Of a stretch of 32,538 nucleotides of DNA, positions 1-8,235 are shown one piece after another (position 1 is the first letter of the stretch; each line of letters starts with the position of its first letter). The position numbers and the translations under genes were made by a program. Origin of the DNA: Polaribacter sp. (lineage in GTDB: Bacteria; Bacteroidota; Bacteroidia; Flavobacteriales; Flavobacteriaceae); the NCBI GenBank assembly GCA_029248845.1, contig JAQWIO010000052.1, positions 1 to 32,538 of the forward strand, read 5' to 3'. Under the pieces are notes generated by a model. It searched no databases. It saw only the letters and a program-made list of their open reading frames with translations, and was not told the origin of the DNA.

Positions 1-208
1 TATTGTTATTTTTAGTAAATGAAACTTAAATTGAAACACAACAAATAAACAATCAAGATCTGTCTCTACAAATGTGAAACAATCTGTTTTCTTGAGGATA
101 TTAATTACTTTAATATTATTGAACTAATTAAAGAATAATGCGTGTTTATAATTTTTCTAAAAAAACATACCTAAACCTAGCATAAAATAGTATTCATAAA
201 TTGAATTT

Positions 209-2806
209 CTAGTTCTTAATTATTTTTTTATAAAGGAGGTCACTGTTGGTTTGAATTTGTAATAGATAAATTCCGTTTTTAAAATCGGTTACATCTAATT
301 CTACTTGCTTTTGGCTAAACTTATAAGTTTTATATAATTTTCCATTAATACTATATAACTTGATGCTATAAATTTCACCTATTGAAGAATTTATGTTTAA
401 AATGTCTGAAACTGGGTTGGGAGAAAGGCTCACAAAAGTTTCAGATTGAATCGTATTTACAGATAAACTAGTAGCAATATCTTCCTCAGCTACCCAACTA
501 CTTGCTAAACTATTATCTAATCCCAAACTAATAAGTTTAAGAAATGTACCTTCACCATCAGCATTTTCAGGCCATGGCAATACATCATTGTAGGTAACTT
601 GATCAATAATATTTCCGTACCCATCTCTTAATAGTATCTCTTGTCCGTCATTAGATAAACTTCTTGAAAACTCATCAAAAGGTTCAAAACCATAACGCTC
701 TTTAAAAGATTCACTTTCATTTGATAAATAAATTGATTTCTGAGCATTAATAGATGCTCCAGAAGGAAACTGGTACGTGAGTCCTAAGCCACCAATGTAA
801 ATCCCTGTTAAATCAACAGTAGATGAACTGTTGTTGATTATTTCTATGAATTCAAAATCGCTTGAATCCATGTCTGCTTGTACCAAAGGATGGTAATTTA
901 TTTTAGAAATAACCAAAGGAGGAGTTGTTACATTGTTGCACAAACTTGTATTAGACAATTGACCTGAAATCCAATTGATTCGCTCGATAATAAATGTTTT
1001 TAACGCAACAATCTGTTGTTCAAATTCCCCCGTAGAAGATGAAAGGGTTTCTTGTCTCGCGGCAGCCTCTGAAATGAGTGTTTTAGTCGTATCGATAAGT
1101 TCAAAAATTGAATTGGAATTCAATGGCATTCCAGGAGCAATAAGCTCTTGCCAACGCTTGGTTAAATAGCACTTAAATAATGGATCATTAAACAAATCTC
1201 TCCAAAATTGAGGCCCTGTATTTTCTCCATCATCAAATTGCCAAATATCTGTTTTACTTCTGTCGTACCCCCATTGAAATAGGTCATTTCCGAATGTTAA
1301 ATTAAAATCCCAAATAGGCCCTGCTCTTAACTTTCCATTTCGATCTTTATGAAAAAAGGAACTAAACTCATACCCATCTGCATTGGAAGAGATTTCATTG
1401 AGGATTATAAAGTCTATGAAAGAAGGAATATCAATAACTGAGGGATAGCCATTTGTTATGGAGGTATTTCGCTGTCCTGCATAATTTGCAAGCGTTTCAA
1501 ATTCATTTTTAATATAGTTATTTTGTACTGGGGTTACTGTAGTCGGTTTCGGATGCTCATGAACAAAATTACTAGACCAACCTGAGCTATTAGGCATAGA
1601 CCATGCTGCTACATCCGCCCCTTCTGTCTTATCTGCTTTGGTAATATAGCCCCCTGTTAGCTTGGGAAACGTTACATCAGTTTCTTTAATTTTTTTGATA
1701 TCTATTCGACTATCATCTGCTTTTAATTTTTCTTGCAACACGTAAATACCTTGAAAATCTCCATTCAATATCACTTCACAATAACGACCTCTTGAGGCAT
1801 AGTTCCCTATTAAATTTGAAAGTTTATAACTGAGGAAATCTCTCATAAAGGAGGGATCATAGGCCAAACCATTCAAAATCCAGTCATTTTCTTTTGGCAT
1901 TTCAAGAAAGGATACATTTACTTTTTCTCCTTGGTCGTCATAGGGAGTGAATGCATATTGTTTTTTTGCTAAAAGGCTCGAAGAAGATCCTCGATATTCA
2001 ATTTTGATAGCACCACTGTAGTCAAGAACTGAAGAATTATTACTATCTGTAAGATAATTACGTCCACCATTCTCTCTGTAGATGATTTTCATCGTAGCAT
2101 CTATTTTGGGATCATTGGGGATGCTTTGACCCTGAGCTGTCTCAATGATAACAATTGGCAAATTAGAAGACACGAAATTAACATCTGGTACAACTTCTGG
2201 CACTTCAAACCAACTCGGTGTTTCTCTATAACTTACATTGCTGTTATTTAGACCAACAGACAAAACAGGAATAGCAGTTAAGTCAGACGAAGTTAAATTA
2301 TAGTTGTGCACTTGAACAGCAAGAATATTGACACCTGATGTTAAAAGTGCATTATCAACCTCATAACGTTCTGGAACAATTCCTTGGTATAAATTTGCTT
2401 CCCGATACGCATCACTCGGTTGATTAAAATTAGGAATCGTTCCTGTGACTAAATTTCTTGCAATCTCTTGTCCGTTTAAATATGCAACGAAACCGTCATC
2501 ATAATCGATATCTAAAAGTACAGATTCTATTTCTGACACATTTGAAATAAAGAATTTTTTTCGAATGTATACAGACATCGTTGGAGACAAAATAGTAGCA
2601 TCATCATTATCACCATACCCAAAACCTGAATGACCAGTACTCCAACCAGAAGCATTAAATCCAGATTGATTCCAAGTTACATTAGGTTGTGAAGTTGGTA
2701 CTAAATAGTGCCATTCATCACCAGGTAAAACAACACTTTCCCAATGGTTAACTTGGGCAGCTGTTAGAAATGAGGAAAAAATGCAAACTAAATATAAGTA
2801 TCGCAT
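209..2806 (-). CDS. Secreted CotH-kinase / lamin-tail protein with T9SS sorting domain
   Basis: This is an 865-residue secreted multidomain protein. A signal peptide covers about residues 1-17 (hydrophobic core LVCIFSSFLTAA, then Q). A beta-sandwich module resembling a galactose-binding fold follows at about 20-190. A CotH kinase-like domain spans about 215-600; it shows WILNG...FMRDFLSYKL and the hallmark DGYEFSSFFHKD...LRAGPIWDFNLTFGN. A lamin-tail domain (about 640-765) includes FEFIEIINNSSSTVDLTG. The last ~75 residues form a type A T9SS sorting domain (SLSPNPVSDILNI ... FKNGIYLLQI ... KKIIKN), so export through the outer membrane by the type IX system is expected. CotH proteins of spore formers are protein kinases; the substrate of flavobacterial members is unknown. 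The gene stands alone and looks intact, with no clear TAnnTTTG box upstream. The family call is firm and the function is open. Confidence 0.9.
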   Translation of the reverse strand: MRYLYLVCIFSSFLTAAQVNHWESVVLPGDEWHYLVPTSQPNVTWNQSGFNASGWSTGHSGFGYGDNDDATILSPTMSVYIRKKFFISNVSEIESVLLDIDYDDGFVAYLNGQEIARNLVTGTIPNFNQPSDAYREANLYQGIVPERYEVDNALLTSGVNILAVQVHNYNLTSSDLTAIPVLSVGLNNSNVSYRETPSWFEVPEVVPDVNFVSSNLPIVIIETAQGQSIPNDPKIDATMKIIYRENGGRNYLTDSNNSSVLDYSGAIKIEYRGSSSSLLAKKQYAFTPYDDQGEKVNVSFLEMPKENDWILNGLAYDPSFMRDFLSYKLSNLIGNYASRGRYCEVILNGDFQGIYVLQEKLKADDSRIDIKKIKETDVTFPKLTGGYITKADKTEGADVAAWSMPNSSGWSSNFVHEHPKPTTVTPVQNNYIKNEFETLANYAGQRNTSITNGYPSVIDIPSFIDFIILNEISSNADGYEFSSFFHKDRNGKLRAGPIWDFNLTFGNDLFQWGYDRSKTDIWQFDDGENTGPQFWRDLFNDPLFKCYLTKRWQELIAPGMPLNSNSIFELIDTTKTLISEAAARQETLSSSTGEFEQQIVALKTFIIERINWISGQLSNTSLCNNVTTPPLVISKINYHPLVQADMDSSDFEFIEIINNSSSTVDLTGIYIGGLGLTYQFPSGASINAQKSIYLSNESESFKERYGFEPFDEFSRSLSNDGQEILLRDGYGNIIDQVTYNDVLPWPENADGEGTFLKLISLGLDNSLASSWVAEEDIATSLSVNTIQSETFVSLSPNPVSDILNINSSIGEIYSIKLYSINGKLYKTYKFSQKQVELDVTDFKNGIYLLQIQTNSDLLYKKIIKN

Positions 2807-3100
2807 GAGAAAATGACTTTTAAGAAAATGAAAAACAAACTATTTACTATTTGATATAAAATTAATAATTATAGTTTGTAAAATAATAAATATTACCCAT
2901 ACAAAAAGTATACATCTTAAAAATTGAATCAATTTAAAGATTAAAAAGACAATATTGAGGGAATTTTGGAACGATTTTTTATGTAGGCATATACCCTTTT
3001 TTACCTGTTTTCATGACATCTGACCGATTAAAGGACATTGTTTTTATTTCTTTATAAACCTAATCGGAGAAGTTTTTAAGGATAATTACCAATAAAAAAA
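2807..3100. other. Non-coding stretch between the CotH gene and the next terminator
   Basis: About 300 nt upstream of the CotH gene hold no open frame with coding character on either strand. A 7-bp inverted repeat (CCGATTA at about 3023, TAATCGG at about 3061) flanks a 31-nt spacer; it has no obvious role. The strand assignment of the flanking genes implies that the CotH promoter lies here, but no perfect TAnnTTTG box was found. Confidence 0.5.
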
Positions 3101-3126
3101 CGCCATTTATGAATGGCGTTTTTTTT
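3094..3126 (-). terminator. Intrinsic terminator after the NTF2-like gene (bidirectional form)
   Basis: A perfect 7-bp stem CGCCATT (3101-3107) / AATGGCG (3112-3118) has a TATG loop and is flanked by seven A and eight T. It therefore gives a U-run in both directions. It sits 16 nt past the stop of the minus-strand NTF2-like gene, which is its most likely user. Confidence 0.9.
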
Positions 3127-3141
3127 AACGTTAAAGCAATC

Positions 3142-3964
3142 TTAAAGCTTAGATTCGTTCCAAAGCTCGTTAGATTTTACTATTTTTCCGTCATTATTAA
3201 ATCTGTGATTTAACATTACAGGAATTGTAATTAATTCATTGTTCAATTTACGTTTTAAGGTAAGTCTCCACCAAGATTGTACATAATAAGCTTGAGACTC
3301 AAATTCGTAATACTTTATCCATTTATTATCTAAACTCTCTACAGAAAAGTTATTTAAAAATTCAGCTTGCATAGCTTTAAATTGATCCATACTAAGGGCT
3401 TCGCTTTCCCAATCATTAAACAAACCGTCAAATTTAGCATCTGCAGTAAAAGCTTCAAAGAAATGATCCAAGTTTCCATATTGCAATGCGTAGATTGCTT
3501 TTCTTACAGTATTGATATTAGGATGGTTAGAATATATTGTTCCATCACTTAATTCTTTCCTACTTCTCCAGCTTTCACTGAAAGGGTTTTGATTCATATA
3601 CAAACGAACAAAGCCAATCTTATTTTCAGCAGTTACAACATATTGTGCGTGTCTAGGCTGACTAAATTTAATACCTGTTTTTCCTCCTACTCCAGACATT
3701 ACTGTCCAGGCATAAACCCAGGTCAATTTCTTAAAGTTCTCATCTTTATATTCTATAGCATCAGGATAAGCGTTAGCTCCACTCTTTAAAGAAAAGTATC
3801 TATTACTAGTATTCCAATTATTAATATTTTGGATAAACTGCTGCATACATTTCATTGATGACATTAATAACCGGATGCTCTATATAAACATTTCCATTCT
3901 TCTTTTTTTGTGCAAATACTACTGTACTTGCTACAATAAATAATATTGTTAATTTTGTTTTCAT
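3142..3964 (-). pseudogene. Frameshifted secreted NTF2/SnoaL-like protein
   Basis: The longest open frame (3142-3864, 240 codons) starts abruptly without a signal peptide. Upstream, in another frame, ATG at 3964 opens a clear signal peptide (MKTKLTILFIVASTVVFAQ) that continues to INEMYAAVYPKY and stops at TAA near 3825. The downstream frame is closed by TAG near 3882. Removing the single G after GCAGCA (near 3842) joins them smoothly as INEMYAAFIQNINNWNT. So one gene of about 273 codons carries a +1 frameshift, which is either a real mutation or a sequencing error. The C-terminal ~120 residues (VRKAIYALQYGNLDHFFEAF ... YYEFESQAYYVQSWWRLTLKR) resemble an NTF2-like fold; the N-terminal half may be a degenerate second copy. 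The fold call is moderate and the function is unknown. Confidence 0.7.
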
Positions 3965-4112
3965 TGTCCTGTGTAATATTAATTGTTAATAAAAAGTTAT
4001 TTTAGATTATTTACAAAATGAATAGTTTTTTTTTGTTAAAACAATAAAATTTGAAATATTCTTCTTAAAATTATATTGATGTATCCTATTACAGCAATCT
4101 ACTCTTTTGTAG

Positions 4113-4120
4113 TATCTTTG
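4113..4120 (+). promoter_or_regulatory. Promoter -7 box of the glutathione peroxidase gene
   Basis: TATCTTTG is a perfect match to the Bacteroidota -7 element TAnnTTTG, 40 nt before the ATG. No good TTG/TTTG -33 element lies at the expected distance. Confidence 0.55.
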
Positions 4121-4160
4121 ATTTTTAAACCCAATTAATTTTCTAAAAATTATTCATACA

Positions 4161-4709
4161 ATGTTAAAAGTATCAAGTATTTTGTTGTACATACTTTCAA
4201 TAAGTTTTCTTGGTTATTCACAAACTAAAAAAACTTCTATGGAATCATTATATGATATTAAAATAAAGAGGATTGATGGAGAGATTATTGATTTAAACAT
4301 TTATAAAGGAAAAAAAATATTGTTTGTAAATGTAGCATCTGAATGCGGATTTACCTACCAATACAAGGGCCTTCAAGAGGTCTACTCTAAATACAAAGAG
4401 AAACTGGTCGTTATAGGTTTGCCATGCAATCAGTTTAATGGTCAAGAACCTGGTACAGAATTGAAAATAAAAACATTTTGCCGTTTAAATTATGGTGTTG
4501 ATTTCCCATTGACCTCAAAAATTGAAGTAAAAGGGAAAAATCAGCATGAGTTATACCAGTGGTTAACAATGAAAAGTAAAAATGGAAAGAAAAATTCTTC
4601 TGTAAAATGGAACTTTCAAAAGTATTTGGTAGATGAAAAAGGTCAACTCGTAGATGTTTTTTATTCATTTACAAAACCTATGAGTAAGAAAATAACCAAA
4701 CTGATTTAA
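4161..4709 (+). CDS. Exported glutathione peroxidase-family thiol peroxidase
   Basis: This 182-residue protein belongs to the GPx family and reduces hydroperoxides. An N-terminal signal sequence (ILLYILSISFLGYSQ, ending near residue 21) indicates an exported, probably periplasmic, form. The catalytic tetrad is visible: peroxidatic Cys62 in NVASECGFT, Gln95 in FNGQEPG, Trp150 and Asn151 in VKWNF. A second Cys107 in the context KTFCRLNYGVDFPL matches the resolving cysteine of thioredoxin-dependent bacterial and plant GPx enzymes. Thioredoxin-like electron donors are therefore more likely than glutathione. The gene is divergent from the NTF2-like gene and appears monocistronic. The length is normal for the family plus a signal peptide. 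Confidence 0.92.
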   Translation: MLKVSSILLYILSISFLGYSQTKKTSMESLYDIKIKRIDGEIIDLNIYKGKKILFVNVASECGFTYQYKGLQEVYSKYKEKLVVIGLPCNQFNGQEPGTELKIKTFCRLNYGVDFPLTSKIEVKGKNQHELYQWLTMKSKNGKKNSSVKWNFQKYLVDEKGQLVDVFYSFTKPMSKKITKLI

Positions 4710-4848
4710 TTAAACTTCTAGACAATACGTGTTATGACGTCCTGAAATAAACCTTACAAAATTATTTACATCTTTGTAATAGTCTGGTATCGTTTGTGTA
4801 AATAAATTAGTTGAGCATAATACCTAGAGTTCAAGTTTGATACACTTC

Positions 4849-4870
4849 TTTTTTTTTTTTTGGGGGGGGG
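4849..4870. repeat. Homopolymer tract T13-G9
   Basis: Thirteen T are followed directly by nine G between the convergent gpx and 57-residue genes. A G9 run is exceptional in DNA this AT-rich and is prone to slippage, so its length may vary between cells or be a base-calling artefact. Confidence 0.9.
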
Positions 4871-4871
4871 T

Positions 4872-4905
4872 AAAAAAATACCCCTCTATAAATTTAGAGA
4901 GGTAT
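4872..4905 (-). terminator. Intrinsic terminator after the 57-residue gene
   Basis: An 11-bp stem with one mismatch (4878-4888 with 4895-4905, loop 4889-4894) is followed on the minus strand by seven T (4878-4872). It lies 26 nt past the stop of the small minus-strand gene. Confidence 0.7.
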
Positions 4906-4930
4906 ACTTAATAATTACTTCTATTTATTA

Positions 4931-5104
4931 TTAAAAACCCTCTCCAGGTTTTGCTATTGAAGATGCAGCTTGTGCTTTTTGTGGATTTAAAACTAAATAG
5001 GTTCCCAATGCAGTTAGCGCTGCATATTTGCTGTAAGATCCGATCTTTTTTAAAGCATCTTTACGCGTAATTTCTTGAGAAGTGTTTTCTATTTGTTTTT
5101 TCAT
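4931..5104 (-). CDS. Small conserved flavobacterial protein, 57 aa, function unknown
   Basis: ATG at 5104 gives MKKQIENTSQEITRKDALKK, then IGSYSKYAALTALGTYLVL, then NPQKAQAASSIAKPGEGF and a stop. It has a charged head with an RKDALKKIG motif, one hydrophobic stretch of about 18 residues, and an AQA site resembling a signal-peptidase cleavage site. I recognise this pattern (RK.AL.K.G.Y...TALGT...LNP.KAQA) from small uncharacterised proteins of Flavobacteria, from memory and not from a search. It starts right after a decayed T9SS cargo gene on the same strand, so it may be an accessory to secreted proteins. A good terminator follows. The coding call rests on the intact frame, the motif and the terminator. 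No function can be assigned. Confidence 0.8.
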   Translation of the reverse strand: MKKQIENTSQEITRKDALKKIGSYSKYAALTALGTYLVLNPQKAQAASSIAKPGEGF

Positions 5105-5326
5105 TGTGATAATTTTTAACTATTATTTTTGTAAGCTTATTTTTTTTATTAATGATTCCGGTTTCTGTAGAAAGTTGAACAACATATACCCCTTTTTTTA
5201 GGTTTGGTAATGCAATGTCATAAAAGAATTGCCTTCAATTGTGACAACACCACCTGCTACCCTTAAATTTTTGAGCAGTTACAGTAAATCCCAAAATGTA
5301 AATTAAAACTATAAGTATTTTTTCAA
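5105..5326 (-). pseudogene. Relic of a T9SS cargo gene (signal peptide plus sorting domain only)
   Basis: Reading the minus strand from about 5326, a signal-peptide-like stretch (KILIVLIYILGFTVTAQ) is followed after a short frameshifted piece (VAGGVVTIEGNSF in another frame) by YDIALPNLKKGVYVVQLSTE and TGIINKKNKLTKIIVKN. The latter is a type A T9SS sorting domain. The start codon is lost or is a TTG, at least two frame changes occur, and the whole functional middle is missing. It is best read as an internally deleted, decaying secreted-protein gene. The rest of the interval up to 5496 is AT-rich and shows no further coding signal. Confidence 0.75.
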
Positions 5327-5496
5327 TTTATTTTTTTACTGATTAAATTATAGCTGCTAAATTAAATTAAATTATTGTATTACAATTAATAAAATCCAAT
5401 TTATATTTTTAGTAACTTTAATACTTTCTTTACTTTGTATCGTAAAAGATAAGTTACTTCTGTAATTACCTTATAGTGAGCTAATTATTTGGCATA

Positions 5497-5531
5497 AATA
5501 AACCCACAACGTTTTATATTGTGGGTTTATT
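5497..5531 (-). terminator. Intrinsic terminator after the NTF2-like lipoprotein gene
   Basis: A perfect 13-bp stem AATAAACCCACAA (5497-5509) / TTGTGGGTTTATT (5519-5531) has a 9-nt loop. It lies 16 nt past the stop codon of the minus-strand gene. The U-rich part is mostly inside the stem. Confidence 0.85.
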
Positions 5532-5547
5532 CGTTTATGTATAAAAT

Positions 5548-6069
5548 CTATTCAGCAATTACTCTTTCATTAACATAAAAAGTTTGCACTTTCCCATTTA
5601 CAATTAGTGCATCATGTACTTGATTTACTTTTACTTCTTTCCCTTCAACAGTAAGAGTTAGCTCATGACCAGAAGTTACATATTTTCTTAAAACCCCATC
5701 TTTGTTAGTAAATTCATTCGCAATCGCATATTTAGTAACCCATTTAGGATTATTATTTGCAAACCATTCATTTAAAAAAGCAACATGAGCTTCTGTCCCG
5801 TCTATAAACTCTCCTCTAGGCCCGTATGCTTTAAACCCTTCCTCCGCATTCAATCCTTTGATCGTCTCCATATCTTGTTCGTTGTGAGCTTTGATGTATT
5901 TCTCCCAAACCGCAACTGTTTCCATATCCCCACCAAAAAGGGGAGTCTTAACTCCTTCTGTAACATCAAATCCAATTGCTTTTGGAACTGCAATAGCTTC
6001 TGTAGTTGAAGAGTTTGTACAAGATAGCATTAGCAATGAAATTGCTGATAATAACATTATTTTTTTCAT
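5548..6069 (-). CDS. NTF2/SnoaL-like lipoprotein
   Basis: This is a 173-residue protein with a lipoprotein signal: MKKIMLLSAISLLMLSCTNS, with the lipobox LSC and Cys at residue 17. It should be lipidated and anchored in an envelope membrane. The mature part has an NTF2/SnoaL-like layout: an amphipathic helix (TVAVWEKYIKAHNEQDMETIKGLNA) followed by curved-sheet strands ending in VHDALIVNGKVQTFYVNERV. Flavobacteria carry many such small proteins, usually of unknown ligand. A strong terminator follows, so the gene is probably monocistronic or downstream of the oxygenase gene on its other side. It is intact, unlike the NTF2-like gene 1.6 kb away. The function beyond the fold is not known. Confidence 0.8.
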   Translation of the reverse strand: MKKIMLLSAISLLMLSCTNSSTTEAIAVPKAIGFDVTEGVKTPLFGGDMETVAVWEKYIKAHNEQDMETIKGLNAEEGFKAYGPRGEFIDGTEAHVAFLNEWFANNNPKWVTKYAIANEFTNKDGVLRKYVTSGHELTLTVEGKEVKVNQVHDALIVNGKVQTFYVNERVIAE

Positions 6070-6154
6070 ATTAAATTGATTTAAGTTAGTCTAGTAAATA
6101 TAAAAATTAATTGCTAAACGAAATGTTTAAATTAATAACGCTAAAAAAAAGAAA

Positions 6155-6970
6155 TCATTTTTTGTATTGATGGGGGTTTTCTCTAATTCCATTTTTAAAT
6201 AACATCCTCACTGTTTTTCTAAGACCATTGTCTATTCTTAAAAATAGATCTGTTATTTTTTGAGTAGATCTTCCCCTAAATAGTGTAATATGAAAACGAT
6301 CAATTGGTGACAAAGGAACTTTGGAAAAATAATAATTAGAGACACAAGCCCGTATATCATTTGTTTTGACTTTATTGACCGCATGCCAAGATTTTTGATG
6401 CGTGGCCATAACAACCAATCTATTATACTTGCTCTCTATTTCAATTGGGGCATACTCCAAACCATTGTTCCATAACTCTAAATTTCCGCCATTTTCTAAT
6501 TTCCAATTTGGCGAAACATAAAAAAGTAAATTTAAAACCCTCCAAAGCTTTTGATCTTTATCATGTGAATTGTCTATGTGCGGTTGCAAATAATTATCTT
6601 TTTTCATTAAAGAAACTCCTCCAGCATATAAATTTTCATCAGGTAAAACATCCTGTAAACCGCAAATCTCTGAAATAATAGAAACTATTTTTTCTTCTTG
6701 GAAAGCATAGATTACTTCCTCTAATAGAGGGGCATACTTATTCATTTGATAGGCTACGTATTTGTACTCTCTTATATTTTTTTTCAACTCTGAATCTGAT
6801 AGTTTTGGCAAATTTTGATAAATTTCCTCAATCAGGTCCATGGGTAATAAGTTGTCAATATAAAAATAACCTATTTCATTTTTACGCTCTGAAAATTGCT
6901 TTTTCAGGGCTTCTTTTTCAATTGTTAATCTCTTGAAAATTAAAGATGCTATTTGCTTTCTATGATTCAT
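6155..6970 (-). CDS. 2-oxoglutarate/Fe(II)-dependent oxygenase (prolyl-4-hydroxylase-like)
   Basis: This 271-residue protein belongs to the 2OG-Fe(II) oxygenase superfamily. The iron facial triad is readable: His131 and Asp133 in LQPHIDNSHD, and His196 in SWHAV. Arg207, about 11 residues later, fits the 2-oxoglutarate carboxylate ligand. The sheet segment NLLFYVSPNWKLENGGNLELW is typical of the prolyl-4-hydroxylase-type (P4Hc) subgroup. Bacterial members next to glycosyltransferases often act on surface polysaccharide or peptide substrates; here that is inference. The gene is divergent from the GT4 gene. A truncated second copy lies at 8236-8479, so it was duplicated or displaced. The C-terminal ~60 residues are basic and family specific. 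Confidence 0.82.
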   Translation of the reverse strand: MNHRKQIASLIFKRLTIEKEALKKQFSERKNEIGYFYIDNLLPMDLIEEIYQNLPKLSDSELKKNIREYKYVAYQMNKYAPLLEEVIYAFQEEKIVSIISEICGLQDVLPDENLYAGGVSLMKKDNYLQPHIDNSHDKDQKLWRVLNLLFYVSPNWKLENGGNLELWNNGLEYAPIEIESKYNRLVVMATHQKSWHAVNKVKTNDIRACVSNYYFSKVPLSPIDRFHITLFRGRSTQKITDLFLRIDNGLRKTVRMLFKNGIRENPHQYKK

Positions 6971-7106
6971 TTATGATTTTTCTGAGCTCTAAAATACAAC
7001 AACTTTTTGTAACGTTTCTAAGTCTTTAAAGAAACTAAAAACACACATTACAAACACCCATTGTTGTTTCTAAAAGTTTTTTTCTTAAAAATGATTATTT
7101 GTATCT

Positions 7107-7130
7107 ATATTGCAGTAAATATTGCAGTAA
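7107..7130 (+). repeat. Perfect 12-bp tandem duplication in the GT4 leader
   Basis: ATATTGCAGTAA occurs twice head to tail (7107-7118, 7119-7130), just before the probable TTG start of the GT4 gene. The copy adds four codons to both frames that cross it, without a frameshift. Confidence 0.9.
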
Positions 7131-7140
7131 ACAATACCAA

Positions 7141-8229
7141 TTGAAAAAAATTATTATCTCTGTCTCTAACGACCTTACAACAGATCAACGCGTAGCCAAG
7201 GTTTGCAATACTCTCCATAATGCAGGATTTCAGATTTTATTAATTGGCAGAAAACTTCAAAACAGTAAACCTTTGAAAAGAAAATATCAAACAAAAAGAA
7301 TATCCCTATTTTTTCATAAGGGTATTTTGTTTTATGCTGAATTAAATATTCGCTTATTTTTTTTGTTATTATTTCTTAAAAAAAATGTTTTATTAGCAAA
7401 TGATTTAGATACATTACTTCCTAATTATATGGTAAGCAAGCTTCTCAGAAAAAAACTGGTATTCGATAGTCATGAATTGTTTTCAGAAATCCCCGAGTTG
7501 GTACATCGTCCTTTTGTAAAAAAAATATGGATACGTCTAGAAAACCAGATGTTACCAAAATTAAAAAACGCCTATACCGTTTGCGATAGTATTGCGAATT
7601 ATTATGCTGAAAAATATCAAACAAAATTCAATGTTATTCGCAATCTCCCTGTAAAAAAAAATAGTATATCATTCAGCAAATTATCTTTTAATACTTCTGG
7701 AAAAAAAATAATTATTTATCAAGGAGCCGTGAATATGGGTAGAGGTTTGGAGTTTATAATTGACACCATGCCATTTCTTTCCAACTGCATTTTATTCATT
7801 GTTGGAACTGGAGATATTATAAAGAAGTTAAAAAAGCTTGTGGCACATAAAAACTTAGAAAAAAAAGTGAAATTCTTAGGTCAACTTCCTCCAAAAAAAC
7901 TTCAAACAATTACGCCTTTGGCAACACTAGGAATAAGTATAGAGGAAGATTTAGGCTTAAACTACCGATTTGCTTTGCCCAATAAAATATTTGATTACAT
8001 ACAAGCGGAAGTCCCTATTTTAGTTTCTGATTTACCAGAAATGAAAAGGATTGTAACCGACTATAAAGTAGGCGAAATTGTTACAAACAGAGAGCCCAAA
8101 AAAGTGGCAAAACAAATTAAAGAACTACTAAAAAAAGATTTTTCTAGTGAATTAAAAGCCGCAAAAAAAACATTAATATGGGAACATCAAGAAAACGAGT
8201 TATTAGCTATTTTCAAAAATTTAAAATAA
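7141..8229 (+). CDS. Glycosyltransferase family 4 (GT-B fold)
   Basis: This is a cytoplasmic GT-B glycosyltransferase of about 362 residues. The frame is open from TTG at 7099, but homologous N-termini normally begin with the first Rossmann strand. I therefore choose TTG at 7141, giving MKKIIISVSNDLTTDQRVAK; no ATG is available nearby. The donor-binding half includes IIYQGAVNMGRGLEFII, the strand LFIVGTGD, KVKFLGQLPPKKL and LPNKIFDYIQAEVPILVSDLPE. The last stands where GT4 enzymes have the E-x7-E nucleotide-sugar motif, here relaxed. The role is probably transfer of a sugar in surface polysaccharide or glycan synthesis. A 17-codon frame (7091-7144) overlaps the TTG by TTGA and could couple translation. 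It converges on the truncated oxygenase copy, whose stop is 6 nt away. Confidence 0.85.
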   Translation: MKKIIISVSNDLTTDQRVAKVCNTLHNAGFQILLIGRKLQNSKPLKRKYQTKRISLFFHKGILFYAELNIRLFFLLLFLKKNVLLANDLDTLLPNYMVSKLLRKKLVFDSHELFSEIPELVHRPFVKKIWIRLENQMLPKLKNAYTVCDSIANYYAEKYQTKFNVIRNLPVKKNSISFSKLSFNTSGKKIIIYQGAVNMGRGLEFIIDTMPFLSNCILFIVGTGDIIKKLKKLVAHKNLEKKVKFLGQLPPKKLQTITPLATLGISIEEDLGLNYRFALPNKIFDYIQAEVPILVSDLPEMKRIVTDYKVGEIVTNREPKKVAKQIKELLKKDFSSELKAAKKTLIWEHQENELLAIFKNLK

Positions 8230-8235
8230 CTATTT

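Noticed and set aside
975..1169. Plus-strand open frame inside the CotH gene, and similar short frames opposite gpx, trpB, gatB::aspS and gyrB
   Set aside because: They lie wholly inside well-supported genes on the other strand, have no recognisable domains or promoters, and use unlikely amino-acid composition.
3023..3067. Inverted repeat CCGATTA/TAATCGG as a mobile-element end or small RNA
   Set aside because: There are no flanking duplications, no transposase remnant, and the arms are short and widely spaced.
3825..3890. Programmed +1 frameshifting in the NTF2-like gene
   Set aside because: No slippery sequence or stimulatory structure was recognised, and a simple one-base change explains the break.
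5785..6079. Two plus-strand frames opposite the NTF2-like lipoprotein
   Set aside because: The minus-strand frame has a lipobox, a fold-like pattern and a terminator; the plus-strand frames have none.
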